Numbered from the stretch's first letter, positions 1-9,429 are shown. The stretch is 64,000 bases of DNA from Paenisporosarcina antarctica (GCF_004367585.1 NZ_CP038015.1:262001-326000); one strand, 5' to 3'. Numbers and translations are program-made. The notes: generated by a model not told the origin, from the sequence alone.

Positions 1-997
1 ACGTTTTAACGGTCTGATTAACGGTCTCTTCCACTTCTTTTTCCGTGATTTTCTCTACCTCATCAATTGTTTCTGGTTCACTAAGATTAATTTGACATAA
101 TACTTCCCCGACATTCCCTTCTATCTTAATATTAATATCCACTTCGGGTTTTCCTTTGCTTACATTACCTTTAACCTCAGAATTGAGCCGAGTAATCTCT
201 ATAGTGGCTTTTCCTTCATTAGGACAAGATATAGGTGTTACTGTTGTTTTTACTGAGTTGGTGATGTCATTATACCCTTTACTTTCTTGTTCAGTTAACC
301 ATCCTACTAGTTTATCTTTTTTAAACACAGCCAATTGATCATATTGAATTCGAGCAGCAGGAGTAATCGATTCCACATTCTGTCTGCTTGATCCTAATTC
401 TTGGTTTCCAATTACTTGAATCCCCGTTAATACAGCTTCCTTACCTTCACTTGTAAGATCTGCTATCAGCTCATCTATTGTAATGCCGTTTGTTGCCCCC
501 CAAGCCCTTTCTGAAGTTTTAAGCGTGTTAAACATTTTATTGGCGGGTATGCTTTCTATAGTTGTTGAGACATTCAGTATCTCTTCCGCGGACTTATTTT
601 TAGCAACAACAACATAGAAATCCGATCGAAGTTCCCAATCCCTTGCCAGTAACTCTAAGGATTCCCCTATTCCTTCTCGAGATAATTCCTCACCGAGCAC
701 TAGCATTTGAAGGTGTCCAGGATATATTTTTCTAGGCGTTTCCTTTGTCATTTTTCGAAAGGCTTCATATACCGTTTTTCCGTTCGCATGAATGAGGGTA
801 ACCGGTGAACGCCCCGTACTTGATTTCACAGAATTTTCCGAAGGTACAACCACTTGAGCAGTTACCTGGTATTCATCTTCTACTTTATCGATTCCTAATG
901 CTATTATAATGCCAAGATCATTTAATTCCCTCCGGTCCCAACACCCCGTAAGAAAGAAGCTGAGAATCAGAAGAACAAACATGCATTTTTTCATCAT
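1..997 (-). CDS. Ger(x)C-family spore germination lipoprotein (C subunit), 3' end off the window
   Basis: C subunit of a GerA-type germinant receptor, a lipoprotein of the spore inner membrane. The protein starts MMKKCMFVLLIL and has a lipobox LTGCW near residue 19, the site of lipidation after signal peptide cleavage. About 332 residues are present and the frame stays open to the window edge; family members are usually 370-400 residues, so the C-terminus is cut off. The ATG at 997 directly abuts the TAA of the A-subunit gene, so the two are translationally coupled. An A-then-C order is that of gerK-type operons; a B (permease) subunit would be expected beyond the left edge. The ligand cannot be told from sequence. 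Confidence 0.9.
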   Translation of the reverse strand, partial: MMKKCMFVLLILSFFLTGCWDRRELNDLGIIIALGIDKVEDEYQVTAQVVVPSENSVKSSTGRSPVTLIHANGKTVYEAFRKMTKETPRKIYPGHLQMLVLGEELSREGIGESLELLARDWELRSDFYVVVAKNKSAEEILNVSTTIESIPANKMFNTLKTSERAWGATNGITIDELIADLTSEGKEAVLTGIQVIGNQELGSSRQNVESITPAARIQYDQLAVFKKDKLVGWLTEQESKGYNDITNSVKTTVTPISCPNEGKATIEITRLNSEVKGNVSKGKPEVDINIKIEGNVGEVLCQINLSEPETIDEVEKITEKEVEETVNQTVKT

Positions 998-2608
998 TTA
1001 AACCCCTTCGTACTCCTGATTTTTTGATGGTTCTGGTTTTGCAGAGGATGAATCTTGTTGCCTAACGATATTTTGTTGACTGATTAGACGCGGTCGAGTA
1101 AACATTTTCCATCTAGGCAAACGAATAAACGTATCCTTTTGATCCGAAACATTAAATGGAGCTAGTGGAGACATATAGGGTACGCCAAAAGAGCGCAAAC
1201 TGCATAAATGCAGAAGTAGAGCAAATAAACCTATCGTAATTCCATAAAAACCAAAAGTAGCAGCTAAGGCCATAAACCCGAAACGTAGCATCCTCACAGC
1301 AATCGCTATGTCGTAAGTGGGTGAAACAAAACTAGATATGGCGGTTATTGAAACGACGATGACCATCGCAGCAGAGACTAGGCCTGCTTCAACGGCTGCT
1401 GTTCCAATAACAAATGCCCCTACAATTGACATCGCTGCCCCGATGTTTCGTGGCATTCTTACACCTGCTTCACGTAAGATTTCAAAGGTGACTTCCATTA
1501 TGATTGCTTCAATAAATGCGGGAAATGGGACTCCTTCTCGTTGGGCTGCCAGATTAATGAGGAGTGCAGGTGGGAGCATAGTATACTGAAAAGTTGTGAT
1601 CGCAATAAACATTGCGGGTGCAAGTAATGCAATCGTGAATGCAAAAAACCGAAGGAGTCGAATAAGACTCGCAATATCGGCACGCTGATAGTAGTCTTCA
1701 GAAGATTGAAAAAATTGTATGAATAATGCTGGAGCAATTAGGACAAATGGTGTTCCATCCACCAAAATGGCTATTCGTCCTTCCAAAAGTGCTGCAGCTA
1801 CTATATCTGGACGTTCTGTATTGTAAATAGTAGGGAAAGGTGAATATGGTGCATCTTGGATTAATTCCTCGATATTTCCGCTTTCAAGAATTCCATCAAT
1901 GTCTATCCCATCCAAACGTAAACGGACTTCTTTCACTATTTCGTCATTTGCAATGCCATTGATATACATCATGGCAATGTTCGTTTTCGTGTATCTTCCA
2001 ATAACTTTTGATTCCATCCAAAGGTTCGGATCTTTAAGTTTCCGACGAACTAAGGCTGTATTTACGCGTAAATTTTCGGAGAATCCTTCTCGTGGTCCTC
2101 TAACTACCGACTGGGCCATTGGTTCTGTTACCCCACGCTCAACCCATTGCTTATTGGAGATGATTAAACCTTGGGCATATCCATCGATTAAAATAATCGT
2201 ATCCCCCGATAAAAGTCCGGTAAAAAGCACTTCAAAATTAGTTAATTCTTTAATCTCTCCTACCGTCATGGCAAAATCTTTTAATACGCTAATAAGATTT
2301 TGTTCAGGAGAGCGCTTTTTCTGTAATTCGGTCCCTTTGATATCTAGCATGAGCGTTTCTAAAATGAAATTTTGTAATGAGGCTGTATCTGTTAACCCAT
2401 CTGTATAGATAATACCGGCTTTAATAGTTCCTTCTTTTCCAATTCGAATTTCTCGAATGATAATATCCGAGCTTTCTCCAAGGGAATCTTTTATTCTTTG
2501 TATATTTTCTTGAAGGTTTGTTTTTAATTCGTTTGTTGAACTTGTCTTCATCGTTTGGCTAGAAGTAGAATTTATTTTAGTATTACTTTTCTTTTTGAAA
2601 AAGCCCAT
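998..2608 (-). CDS. GerA-family germinant receptor A subunit
   Basis: Membrane subunit of a nutrient germinant receptor of the spore inner membrane. The 536-residue protein has the family architecture: a hydrophilic, lysine/serine-rich N-terminus, a soluble domain to about residue 300, then a run of membrane helices to about 480 and a short polar tail. Typical GerA segments are the VDGTPF stretch near 280 and PRNIGAAMSIVGA near 400. It is the first gene of the operon seen here, followed directly by the C subunit. Spore-forming Bacillales express such operons late in the forespore under sigma-G, but I could not identify a convincing sigma-G promoter upstream. Family assignment is firm; orthology to GerA, GerB or GerK is not decided. 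Confidence 0.95.
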   Translation of the reverse strand: MGFFKKKSNTKINSTSSQTMKTSSTNELKTNLQENIQRIKDSLGESSDIIIREIRIGKEGTIKAGIIYTDGLTDTASLQNFILETLMLDIKGTELQKKRSPEQNLISVLKDFAMTVGEIKELTNFEVLFTGLLSGDTIILIDGYAQGLIISNKQWVERGVTEPMAQSVVRGPREGFSENLRVNTALVRRKLKDPNLWMESKVIGRYTKTNIAMMYINGIANDEIVKEVRLRLDGIDIDGILESGNIEELIQDAPYSPFPTIYNTERPDIVAAALLEGRIAILVDGTPFVLIAPALFIQFFQSSEDYYQRADIASLIRLLRFFAFTIALLAPAMFIAITTFQYTMLPPALLINLAAQREGVPFPAFIEAIIMEVTFEILREAGVRMPRNIGAAMSIVGAFVIGTAAVEAGLVSAAMVIVVSITAISSFVSPTYDIAIAVRMLRFGFMALAATFGFYGITIGLFALLLHLCSLRSFGVPYMSPLAPFNVSDQKDTFIRLPRWKMFTRPRLISQQNIVRQQDSSSAKPEPSKNQEYEGV

Positions 2609-3245
2609 ACACTACCTCATTTGCTGTGAATTTTTTGGATACATATACACATAATTTTTGTTTATTCCTCTGCTATTCTATTAATCATGTCCTATTATTC
2701 TTTTTTTATACGATATGAATTGCCATATTAAGTGGAACACTTGAAATAGAGAGGTTTATTTTCTTTATTGAAGTAATAAATATTATTAACTATCTAATAT
2801 AAATTAATTACTAATGTCATAAGGAGTTTAAAAGCTTTTTACTAGGGGCACACCAATCAAAAATGTGATAGAAATTAGACGGGGATGTCAATATTCAAAT
2901 TAATTTGGGTGTCCATTAAAAGTGGATACTCTTTTTTGAATTGAGCATATGAATTGTTAAATATTAATCGTCTATGTAACAAAACTCGTCCTTTTCTGAA
3001 TATGCCACAAATGGTTAAAAACACATCATTTTGGTTTAATAACGTTCAATAAAACTCTGTCCATTAATCTATGTTCATTAAATTGAATGAATATAGGATT
3101 ACTCTATAAATGATAAATTACTGGTGTAAATTGGATATGATCGAGTCGATCCAAAAAACAACGACCAGAGTAGAAGATAATTCTATTTTTTATCAGGTGA
3201 ATTTAACAATTATTTAATAAAGAAGTACCTTATTGATTTTCAAAG
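2609..3245. other. AT-rich intergenic region between germination and ars operons
   Basis: Divergent promoter region with no credible gene on either strand. It holds one terminator-like hairpin (2909-2937, GTGTCCA paired with TGGATAC, then TCTTTTTT) that has no visible gene in front of it, which suggests a lost gene. Otherwise nothing recognisable was seen. Confidence 0.5.
2907..2937 (+). terminator. Orphan terminator-like hairpin
   Basis: Stem GTGTCCA/TGGATAC with a 7-base loop, followed by TCTTTTTT. No gene ends upstream on this strand, so it may be a relic. Confidence 0.4.
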
Positions 3246-3259
3246 CATATAAGTATATG
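3246..3259 (+). promoter_or_regulatory. Probable ArsR operator, site 1
   Basis: Perfect dyad CATATA-AG-TATATG, followed by ATGATATAG, about 100 bases before arsR. A close relative (ATATAAGCATATGATT) recurs at 5511 before arsD. Position and repetition fit an ArsR-family operator for autoregulation; binding is inferred. Confidence 0.55.
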
Positions 3260-3355
3260 ATGATATAGTATTTAAAGAAAGAAATGCTTAGACTCAAAGG
3301 AAAAATAAATTATCCTAAATAGGCTAAACTAATTTACTGAAAGGAGCTAACAAGA

Positions 3356-3706
3356 ATGACAGATACAACAATACTGATAGAGCTTGATAAAGCGAGTTCG
3401 ATTTTAAAGTTAATGGGTGATAAAACAAGGTTATCCATGTTAAAACTGTTACAAAAAAATGAATGTTGTGTGTGTGAATTTGTAGCAATTTTTAATGTAA
3501 GTCAATCAGCTATTAGTCAACATTTACGAAAATTAAAGGATGTTGGTTTAGTAAACGAAAATCGAAAAGGGCAATGGATATTTTATTCGCTAAATAGACA
3601 GCATGAAGCTTATGAATTTGTTCAAAATCTTCTTGATTTCATTCCTGATCAGGATCAAAGAATAAAAGAATTAGAACAGCAAGGATTACGCATTACTTGC
3701 GAATAA
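3356..3706 (+). CDS. arsR: ArsR-family As(III)-responsive repressor
   Basis: Transcriptional repressor of the ars operon that leaves DNA when trivalent arsenic or antimony binds. The 116-residue winged-helix protein carries the metal-site motif ECCVCEF at residues 37-43, inside the helix before the recognition helix; this is the classical position of the arsenite-binding thiols. The recognition segment [13 protein letters not shown] follows. The start is the ATG 7 bases after AAAGGAG. It is the first gene of the operon, with arsB beginning 13 bases after its stop. A 14-bp dyad upstream is the likely operator. Confidence 0.95.
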   Translation: MTDTTILIELDKASSILKLMGDKTRLSMLKLLQKNECCVCEFVAIFNVSQSAISQHLRKLKDVGLVNENRKGQWIFYSLNRQHEAYEFVQNLLDFIPDQDQRIKELEQQGLRITCE

Positions 3707-3719
3707 TGGAGGGTTTAGT

Positions 3720-5015
3720 TTGACATCAGTTGTTTTAGCATCAGTAATTTTTCTTATCACTTTAATTTTTGTTATTTGGCAACCTAAAAATCTTTCTATC
3801 GGTTGGTCAGCTTGTGGTGGTGCAGTACTTGCTTTACTGGTAGGTGTTGTAGATTTTCAAGATGTAATCGATGTAACTGAAATTGTATGGAACGCCACAT
3901 TAGCATTCATAGCTATTATTATTATTTCGCTCATCTTAGATGAAATTGGATTTTTTGAGTGGGCCGCTTTGCACATGGCAAGAGCCGCAAAAGGTAATGG
4001 AGTTCGAATGTTTGTGTATGTAACGCTTTTAGGAGCGGTGGTTGCTGCATTATTTGCAAATGATGGAGCAGCGTTGATCCTTACACCCATCGTTCTTGCA
4101 ATGGTTCGAAGTTTGAAATTTGATGAAAAGATGATTTTCCCATTTATCATGGCGAGTGGTTTTATCGCAGATACGACCTCTCTACCATTAGTAGTAAGTA
4201 ACTTAGTTAACATTGTATCAGCTGACTTTTTTGGTATTGGATTTGTCGAATATGCTTCTAGAATGATTGTGCCGAACTTGTTTGCTCTTCTAGCTAGTAT
4301 TTTGGTATTGTACTTGTTTTTCCGAAAGAGCATTCCGAAAAATTATGATTTAGCAGATTTAAAACAGCCTCGTGATGCAATTAAAGACGTAAAAATGTTT
4401 AGATTATCTTGGTATATATTAGGCTTATTATTAGTCGGTTATTTCTCAAGTGAGTTTTTAGGACTTCCTGTTTCAATAGTGGCAGGCATCGTTTCGATAT
4501 TCTTTTTACTTATGGCTCAAAAGAGTAAAGCAGTTCAAACAAAACGTGTATTAAAAGGTGCACCATGGGCGATTGTTTTCTTCTCAATCGGCATGTATGT
4601 AGTCGTTTACGGCTTGCGAAATGTTGGATTGACGAGTGTATTAGCAGACGTGATTCAGCTTGCAGCTAATCAAGGTTTATTCGCAGCAACTATCTCTATG
4701 GGGTTCATTGCAGCTATTTTGTCATCGTTGATGAATAATATGCCTACAGTGATGATTAATGCACTAGCGATCTCAGAAACGACTACTCCAGAAACAATTC
4801 GAGAAGCATTAATTTATGCAAATATAATTGGTTCTGACTTAGGTCCAAAAATTACACCTATTGGTTCGCTTGCGACCTTATTATGGCTCCATGTTTTATC
4901 TCAAAAAGGCGTAAAAATCGCATGGGGTACTTATTTTAAAGTGGGAATTATTTTAACAATCCCAACACTATTAATCACGCTAATTGGACTTTATTTATGG
5001 TTACTAATCGTCTAA
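3720..5015 (+). CDS. arsB: ArsB-type arsenite efflux permease
   Basis: Integral membrane pump exporting arsenite/antimonite; it can act alone or be driven by the ArsA ATPase encoded downstream. The 431-residue length matches ArsB (about 429) and not ACR3, which is shorter and has a different helix pattern. Around 12 hydrophobic segments are visible, with family stretches such as [14 protein letters not shown] near 115 and [13 protein letters not shown] near 340. Translation most likely starts at a TTG at 3720, preceded by GGAGGG; no ATG fits the conserved N-terminus. Lies between arsR and arsC in the same transcript. Confidence 0.95.
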   Translation: MTSVVLASVIFLITLIFVIWQPKNLSIGWSACGGAVLALLVGVVDFQDVIDVTEIVWNATLAFIAIIIISLILDEIGFFEWAALHMARAAKGNGVRMFVYVTLLGAVVAALFANDGAALILTPIVLAMVRSLKFDEKMIFPFIMASGFIADTTSLPLVVSNLVNIVSADFFGIGFVEYASRMIVPNLFALLASILVLYLFFRKSIPKNYDLADLKQPRDAIKDVKMFRLSWYILGLLLVGYFSSEFLGLPVSIVAGIVSIFFLLMAQKSKAVQTKRVLKGAPWAIVFFSIGMYVVVYGLRNVGLTSVLADVIQLAANQGLFAATISMGFIAAILSSLMNNMPTVMINALAISETTTPETIREALIYANIIGSDLGPKITPIGSLATLLWLHVLSQKGVKIAWGTYFKVGIILTIPTLLITLIGLYLWLLIV

Positions 5016-5042
5016 ATCTAAAACAAAGAGGAGTTTTTCATC

Positions 5043-5462
5043 ATGACTAAAAAAACATTATATTTCTTATGTACAGGTAATTCTTGCCGAAGCCAAATGG
5101 CCGAAGGTTGGGGAAAAAAATACTTAGGTGATGAGTGGCAAGTACTAAGTGCTGGAATTGAAGCACATGGGTTGAATCCTAATGCAGTAAAAGCTATGAA
5201 TGAAGTATCAATTGATATTTCAAATCAAACATCAGATATCATTGATACACAAATTCTTAACCATGCAGATTTTGTTGTAACACTTTGTGGCGACGCAGCT
5301 GATAAATGCCCGATGACACCACCTCACGTAAAACGCGAGCACTGGGGATTCAATGACCCTGCTAAAGCTGAAGGTACAGAAGAAGAAAAATGGGTTGTAT
5401 TCCAACAAGTTCGTGATGAAATTGGAGAACGTATTAAACATTTTGCTGAAACCGGTGAATAA
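5043..5462 (+). CDS. arsC: Thioredoxin-coupled arsenate reductase
   Basis: Reduces arsenate to arsenite so that it can be exported. The 139-residue protein is the low-molecular-weight phosphatase-type ArsC: the P-loop CTGNSCRS holds nucleophile Cys10, and Cys82 and Cys89 (LCGDAADKC) complete the three-cysteine relay used by the S. aureus/B. subtilis enzyme. This class is recycled by thioredoxin, which fits the thioredoxin reductase gene later in the same operon. Ribosome site AGAGGAG before the ATG. A short hairpin follows the stop at 5472-5495. Confidence 0.96.
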   Translation: MTKKTLYFLCTGNSCRSQMAEGWGKKYLGDEWQVLSAGIEAHGLNPNAVKAMNEVSIDISNQTSDIIDTQILNHADFVVTLCGDAADKCPMTPPHVKREHWGFNDPAKAEGTEEEKWVVFQQVRDEIGERIKHFAETGE

Positions 5463-5471
5463 CTAAGAAGT

Positions 5472-5495
5472 AGTCGAGGAGGAAATTACTCGACT
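5472..5495 (+). terminator. Weak hairpin after arsC (possible attenuator)
   Basis: AGTCGAG and CTCGACT form a 7-bp stem with a 10-base loop, followed by an AT-rich but not T-rich stretch. It may reduce read-through or stabilise the arsRBC part of the message ahead of the second operator at 5511. Confidence 0.4.
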
Positions 5496-5510
5496 TATCT
5501 TCTATATAAT

Positions 5511-5526
5511 ATATAAGCATATGATT
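5511..5526 (+). promoter_or_regulatory. Probable ArsR operator, site 2
   Basis: ATATAAGCATATGATT, nearly identical to ATATAAGTATATGATG in the arsR promoter (3247-3262). It lies 26 bases before arsD, suggesting a second, internal ArsR-controlled promoter for arsDA-trxB. Inference from sequence repetition. Confidence 0.5.
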
Positions 5527-5551
5527 ATTTATTTGTGAAAGGATGAACCCA

Positions 5552-5911
5552 ATGACTAAAGTTGAAATATTTGATCCTGCTTTATGTTGTCCGACAGGCG
5601 TATGTGGACCAAGTGTTGACCCAGAGTTAACACGTGTAGCTGCAGCTGTCTTTACCCTTGAGAAACAAGGGTTTGACATTAAACGATATAACTTAGGAAA
5701 TGAACCTGGGATGTTTGTAGAAAACTTAATCATTAATCAAGTGCTACATGAAAAAGGACCAGATGCATTGCCTGCTGTTGTTGTTAATGGCGAAATGCTA
5801 AAAGTTGGAGAGTACCCTTCCAATGAAGAATTGGCTATATGGTTTGGTATTCAAGAAAGCGACTTGAAAATGAAGAAACCTACAAATCTTTTAGATATAA
5901 AATTCAAATAA
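5552..5911 (+). CDS. arsD: ArsD arsenic metallochaperone
   Basis: Binds As(III) and passes it to the ArsA ATPase, increasing the affinity of the pump; also a weak repressor in some species. With the start at 5552 the cysteines fall at 12, 13 and 18 (LCCPTGVC), exactly the numbering of the metal site in characterised ArsD. The in-frame ATG nine bases earlier (5543) sits on the GAAAGG ribosome site and is less likely. The 119-residue product lacks the C-terminal vicinal Cys pairs of plasmid R773 ArsD, as is common in chromosomal forms. arsA follows 14 bases after the stop. Confidence 0.93.
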   Translation: MTKVEIFDPALCCPTGVCGPSVDPELTRVAAAVFTLEKQGFDIKRYNLGNEPGMFVENLIINQVLHEKGPDALPAVVVNGEMLKVGEYPSNEELAIWFGIQESDLKMKKPTNLLDIKFK

Positions 5912-5925
5912 AGGAGTCTATCCTC

Positions 5926-7695
5926 ATGCAAAATTTTCACCCACGGTTACTTAAAGAAACGCCTTTTTTATTCTTTACAGGAAAAGGTGGGGTAGGGAAA
6001 ACATCAGCAGCTTGTGCAACAGCAGTGAATCTTACTGACCAAGGAAAAAAAGTGTTATTGGTTAGTACAGATCCTGCATCTAATTTACAAGATGTGTTTG
6101 GCATGGAGTTTAGTAACCAACCGACGAAAGTTGACAATGTCGATGGATTATTTGCATGCAATTTAGATCCTGAAGAAGCGGCTAAATCTTACAGAGATAA
6201 AGTTGTAGATCCATTTCGCGGAAAATTACCTGATGCAGTTGTCGACCAAATGGAAGAGCAATTGTCTGGTGCATGTACAGTTGAAATCGCGGCATTTGAT
6301 GAATTCACAAATTTACTTACGAATTCTGAATTAATTAGTGGTTTTGATCATGTTATTTTTGATACAGCTCCGACTGGTCATACATTAAGATTGCTGCAAC
6401 TACCAAATGCGTGGAATGGGTTTTTAGAAGATAGTACACATGGTGCATCCTGTTTAGGTCCGTTATCTGGACTGTCTGCAAAAAAGGAATTATATGCGAA
6501 CACAGTGAAAGTACTTTCTGATTCTAGTCAAACCAAACTAGTATTAGTGACTAGACCAGATTCATCCACTTTCTTTGAAGCACAAAGAGCATCAACAGAG
6601 TTAAAAGAAATTGGTATTAAAAATCAATTATTGATTATCAATGGATTACTGAAGAAGCCTATCGACAATGATGAAATTTCCAGTGCCTTTTATAACAGAC
6701 AACAAAAGGCGTTAAAAGAACTACCTGAGTCTTTAAAGCAATTAGAAACATATTCGTTGCCTTTTGTTTCCTATTCCTTAATAGGTAGTGAAAGTCTCCG
6801 CCATTTGTTTAAATCATATCTTCTTTCAAGTAGTTCACAGGAATCAGTGGAATTAAAAAGTGATAATTTGTTGACACTTAACCAAACGATTGATGATTTG
6901 TATGTTAAGAACACACGTGTTATTTTGACAATGGGTAAAGGTGGCGTAGGAAAAACAACAATCGCTTCCTTACTTGCAGTTGGATTAGCTAAGAAGGGTA
7001 AAAAAGTCCATTTAACCACAACTGATCCTGCGGCACATTTAGAATTTGTGTTTAAGGATGAGTTAGTTATGGATAACCTCACCATAAGTAAAATTGATCC
7101 TTCAGCTGAAGTAGAGAAATATAAAGCAGAAGTTCTTCTAACGGCAGGCGCTGGTTTGGAAGAAGATGCTTTGCGTTATTTAGAAGAGGATTTGAATTCT
7201 CCTTGTACAGAAGAAATTGCTGTATTTAGGGCATTCGCAGATGTAGTTGAGAAATCAAATGAGGAAATCGTGGTAATCGATACGGCACCAACAGGTCATA
7301 CATTATTGCTGCTTGATGCTGCGAAATCATATGAAAAAGAACTATCCAGATCAACTGGTGAAATTCCTGATGCGGTTAAAAACTTGCTTCCGCGTCTTCG
7401 TAATCCTGAGGAAACCAGTGTGCTAATTGTTACTTTACCTGAAGCTACACCTGTTTTTGAAGCAATGCGTTTACAACAAGACTTAAAAAGAGCTGGTATT
7501 CAACCGAAGTCATGGGTAATTAATCAGAGTCTTTATGGAACAGAAACGATTGATCCTATTTTAAGTGCTAAGGCAACTAGTGAAAAAGTGTGGATTAAAA
7601 AAGTCAGCGAAGAACTCACTAAACAAACAACGATTGTAAAGTGGCAGCCTGAAGATAAGCTAGGAAATATAGAAGTAGAAGAACTTATTAACTAA
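5926..7695 (+). CDS. arsA: ArsA arsenite-translocating ATPase
   Basis: Cytosolic ATPase that energises ArsB. The 589-residue protein is the full double-length form with two homologous halves, each with a P-loop GKGGVGKT(S/T) (near residues 17 and 336) and the signature DTAPTGHT. Cysteines in LSGACTVEIAAF and LNSPCTEEIAVF match the As(III)-binding cysteines of the two halves, and HGASC in the first half matches the third. The start is the ATG at 5926 with AAGGAG nine bases upstream; the open frame extends further upstream only by overlapping arsD. Acts with arsD and arsB of the same operon. Confidence 0.96.
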   Translation: MQNFHPRLLKETPFLFFTGKGGVGKTSAACATAVNLTDQGKKVLLVSTDPASNLQDVFGMEFSNQPTKVDNVDGLFACNLDPEEAAKSYRDKVVDPFRGKLPDAVVDQMEEQLSGACTVEIAAFDEFTNLLTNSELISGFDHVIFDTAPTGHTLRLLQLPNAWNGFLEDSTHGASCLGPLSGLSAKKELYANTVKVLSDSSQTKLVLVTRPDSSTFFEAQRASTELKEIGIKNQLLIINGLLKKPIDNDEISSAFYNRQQKALKELPESLKQLETYSLPFVSYSLIGSESLRHLFKSYLLSSSSQESVELKSDNLLTLNQTIDDLYVKNTRVILTMGKGGVGKTTIASLLAVGLAKKGKKVHLTTTDPAAHLEFVFKDELVMDNLTISKIDPSAEVEKYKAEVLLTAGAGLEEDALRYLEEDLNSPCTEEIAVFRAFADVVEKSNEEIVVIDTAPTGHTLLLLDAAKSYEKELSRSTGEIPDAVKNLLPRLRNPEETSVLIVTLPEATPVFEAMRLQQDLKRAGIQPKSWVINQSLYGTETIDPILSAKATSEKVWIKKVSEELTKQTTIVKWQPEDKLGNIEVEELIN

Positions 7696-7714
7696 TCATT
7701 CGGAGGAGATCAAT

Positions 7715-8662
7715 ATGCATAAAGTAGTAATATTAGGCACTGGACCAGCTGGTTTAACGGCAGCAATCTATCTGGCAAGAGCAAATATGAATCCAATTGT
7801 AATTGAAGGAGACCAACCAGGAGGACAATTAACTTTAACGACAGAAGTTGAGAATTTCCCAGGTTTTGTTGATGGTGTTATGGGTCCAGAGTTGATGGTC
7901 AATATGCGTAAACAAGCTGAACGTTTTGGAGCTGAGTTTAAAAACGGATGGGTAACAGAGGCAAATTTATCTGAAAAACCATTTAAACTTACTGTAAGTG
8001 GACTAGGTGAGATTGTAACAGAATCCTTAATCCTTTCTACAGGTGCTTCCGCTAAACTTCTGAAAATTCCCGGGGAAAAAGAAAACATTGGAACTGGTGT
8101 TAGCACGTGTGCGACGTGTGATGGATTTTTCTACAGAGGAAAAAAAGTAATCATTGTTGGTGGTGGAGATTCTGCCATGGAAGAAGCAAACTTCCTTACA
8201 AAATTCGCTTCTGAAGTAGTTATTGTGCATAGAAGAGAAGAGTTACGTGCGTCTAAAATCATGCAAGATCGAGCAAGACAAAATCCTAAAATCTCTTGGA
8301 AATTAAATAGAAGTCCAGTTGAAGTGATGTCCAATGGTGTTAAAGTAAATGGTCTAAAAGTGATGAATAATGAATCAGGTGAAGAAGAAATTATTGAGAC
8401 GGATGGGATTTTTGTAGCCATTGGTCACACACCGAATACGGCATTCTTAAACAACCAAATTGATACAGACGAAGTTGGCTATATTCAAGTGAAACCTGGA
8501 ACAACGGATACAAATATTCTTGGCGTCTATGCTTGTGGAGATGTTCAAGACAATAAATATCGACAAGCGATTACAGCAGCTGGAACAGGTTGTATGGCTG
8601 CATTAGACGCAGAACGTTATTTAGAAGGCCAGGCAACTCACGACTGGAGTCAATCATTATAG
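7715..8662 (+). CDS. trxB: Thioredoxin reductase, ars-operon type
   Basis: FAD/NADPH flavoenzyme reducing thioredoxin. The 315-residue protein has an N-terminal dinucleotide site GTGPAGLTAA, the redox-active CATC at Cys132/Cys135, a second nucleotide site GGGDSAMEEA and the C-terminal GVYACGDV flavin motif. It follows arsA by 19 bases with its own GGAGGAG. Because ArsC of this type is regenerated by thioredoxin, a dedicated reductase here is functionally coherent. It may be an additional paralogue to the housekeeping trxB elsewhere in the genome. Confidence 0.93.
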   Translation: MHKVVILGTGPAGLTAAIYLARANMNPIVIEGDQPGGQLTLTTEVENFPGFVDGVMGPELMVNMRKQAERFGAEFKNGWVTEANLSEKPFKLTVSGLGEIVTESLILSTGASAKLLKIPGEKENIGTGVSTCATCDGFFYRGKKVIIVGGGDSAMEEANFLTKFASEVVIVHRREELRASKIMQDRARQNPKISWKLNRSPVEVMSNGVKVNGLKVMNNESGEEEIIETDGIFVAIGHTPNTAFLNNQIDTDEVGYIQVKPGTTDTNILGVYACGDVQDNKYRQAITAAGTGCMAALDAERYLEGQATHDWSQSL

Positions 8663-8663
8663 A

Positions 8664-8702
8664 TTTACCACATTAGTTTGAGGGTGTGTAAAGTGTGGTA
8701 AA
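8664..8702 (+). other. Inverted repeat between trxB and the HesB-like gene
   Basis: TTTACCACA and TGTGGTAAA form a perfect 9-bp stem with a 21-base loop. No T-run follows, so it looks like a processing or message-stabilising hairpin, or an operator, rather than a terminator. Confidence 0.45.
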
Positions 8703-8767
8703 TGCTACATTTGCAAAGTCTAGAAATAAAAATAGGTTATTAAACCAATTAGGGGATGTGTTTATTT

Positions 8768-9037
8768 ATGATTATTACAGATACTGCTAAAGAAATGTTA
8801 ACAAATGCAATGGCGGAAAAAAATGCTGCCGGAATTCGTTTTTACTTTGTGGGTCAAGGTTGTTGCGGTCCACAACTAGGTTTATCTTTAGATGTTCCCG
8901 AAGAGCAAGATGTTATTAAAGAGGTCAATGGCGTTCAAGTAGCAATTGATCAACGCGTACTTACCATGGCCGAAGAAGTTACCATTGATATGCAAGATGG
9001 AAGTTTAACGTTGGTTGGTCTTCCTGAAAACTGTTAA
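8768..9037 (+). CDS. HesB/IscA-like protein at the end of the ars operon
   Basis: Small protein of the HesB/IscA (Fe-S biosynthesis-like) superfamily, 89 residues. Visible: ITDTAKEML at the N-terminus, the cysteine pair in VGQGCCGPQLGLSLD near 30 and a terminal Cys in PENC; the canonical CGCG motif of true IscA is absent, so Fe-S assembly activity is doubtful. The start at 8768 is chosen because AGGGG lies 12 bases upstream; the ATG at 8756 overlaps that site. It lies 105 bases after trxB and before a strong terminator. The thiols suggest a role in metal or arsenic handling, which is inference. Confidence 0.8.
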   Translation: MIITDTAKEMLTNAMAEKNAAGIRFYFVGQGCCGPQLGLSLDVPEEQDVIKEVNGVQVAIDQRVLTMAEEVTIDMQDGSLTLVGLPENC

Positions 9038-9047
9038 ATAGTACATT

Positions 9048-9085
9048 AAAGCAGAGCCCTCGTTTATCGAGAGGGCTCTGCTTTT
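9048..9085 (+). terminator. Terminator of the ars operon
   Basis: 14-bp perfect stem AAAGCAGAGCCCTC / GAGGGCTCTGCTTT with a 9-base loop and a T-tract. Confidence 0.93.
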
Positions 9086-9171
9086 TAAATGGTGAGAAAG
9101 TATATAATTTTAGTGAGCCATGAATCCAGTATTTCCGGTATTTTAAGGAGTAGGTTCTAGTATGATACCAC

Positions 9172-9429
9172 TGATTTGCGCTCCAGGCGGACGCTTTCCA
9201 CGGGGCGGACGGAGAGCCTCCTCAGGCCAACACGATGTTGGTCACAAAGGCGTTGTCACATGATGTGACGTTCTTAGCCTTTGTTCCACTTAGCGCTCCA
9301 ATACGGGGTCTCGCCTGTCCCGCTAATCCCGTAGGAAAGATATTGGACGAACTGTCATTCGTCCAATATCTTTGCGACGAGTAACCGCAGGAGCACATGC
9401 TTTTCCCGCCGCCTTCCGCTCCAATCAAG
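9172..9429 (+). repeat. Dispersed GC-rich intergenic repeat, copy 1
   Basis: About 258 bases of GC-rich DNA in an AT-rich setting. It begins GATTTGCGCTCCAGGCGG and ends in CGCCTTCCGCTCCAATCAAG. Inside, 9336-9373 is a perfect 16-bp hairpin (AAAGATATTGGACGAA and complement, 6-base loop) followed by CGACGAGTAACCGCAGGA. A second copy lies at 10342-10600 in the opposite overall orientation. No credible protein is encoded. It resembles the intergenic repeats common in Bacillaceae/Planococcaceae genomes, but I cannot name the family. Confidence 0.75.

Noticed and set aside
1317-2408. Long plus-strand frames inside the GerA gene
   Set aside because: Antisense shadows of a clear GerA coding region without ribosome sites.
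5839-5925. Upstream extension of ArsA
   Set aside because: Overlaps arsD; the conserved start with AAGGAG is at 5926.
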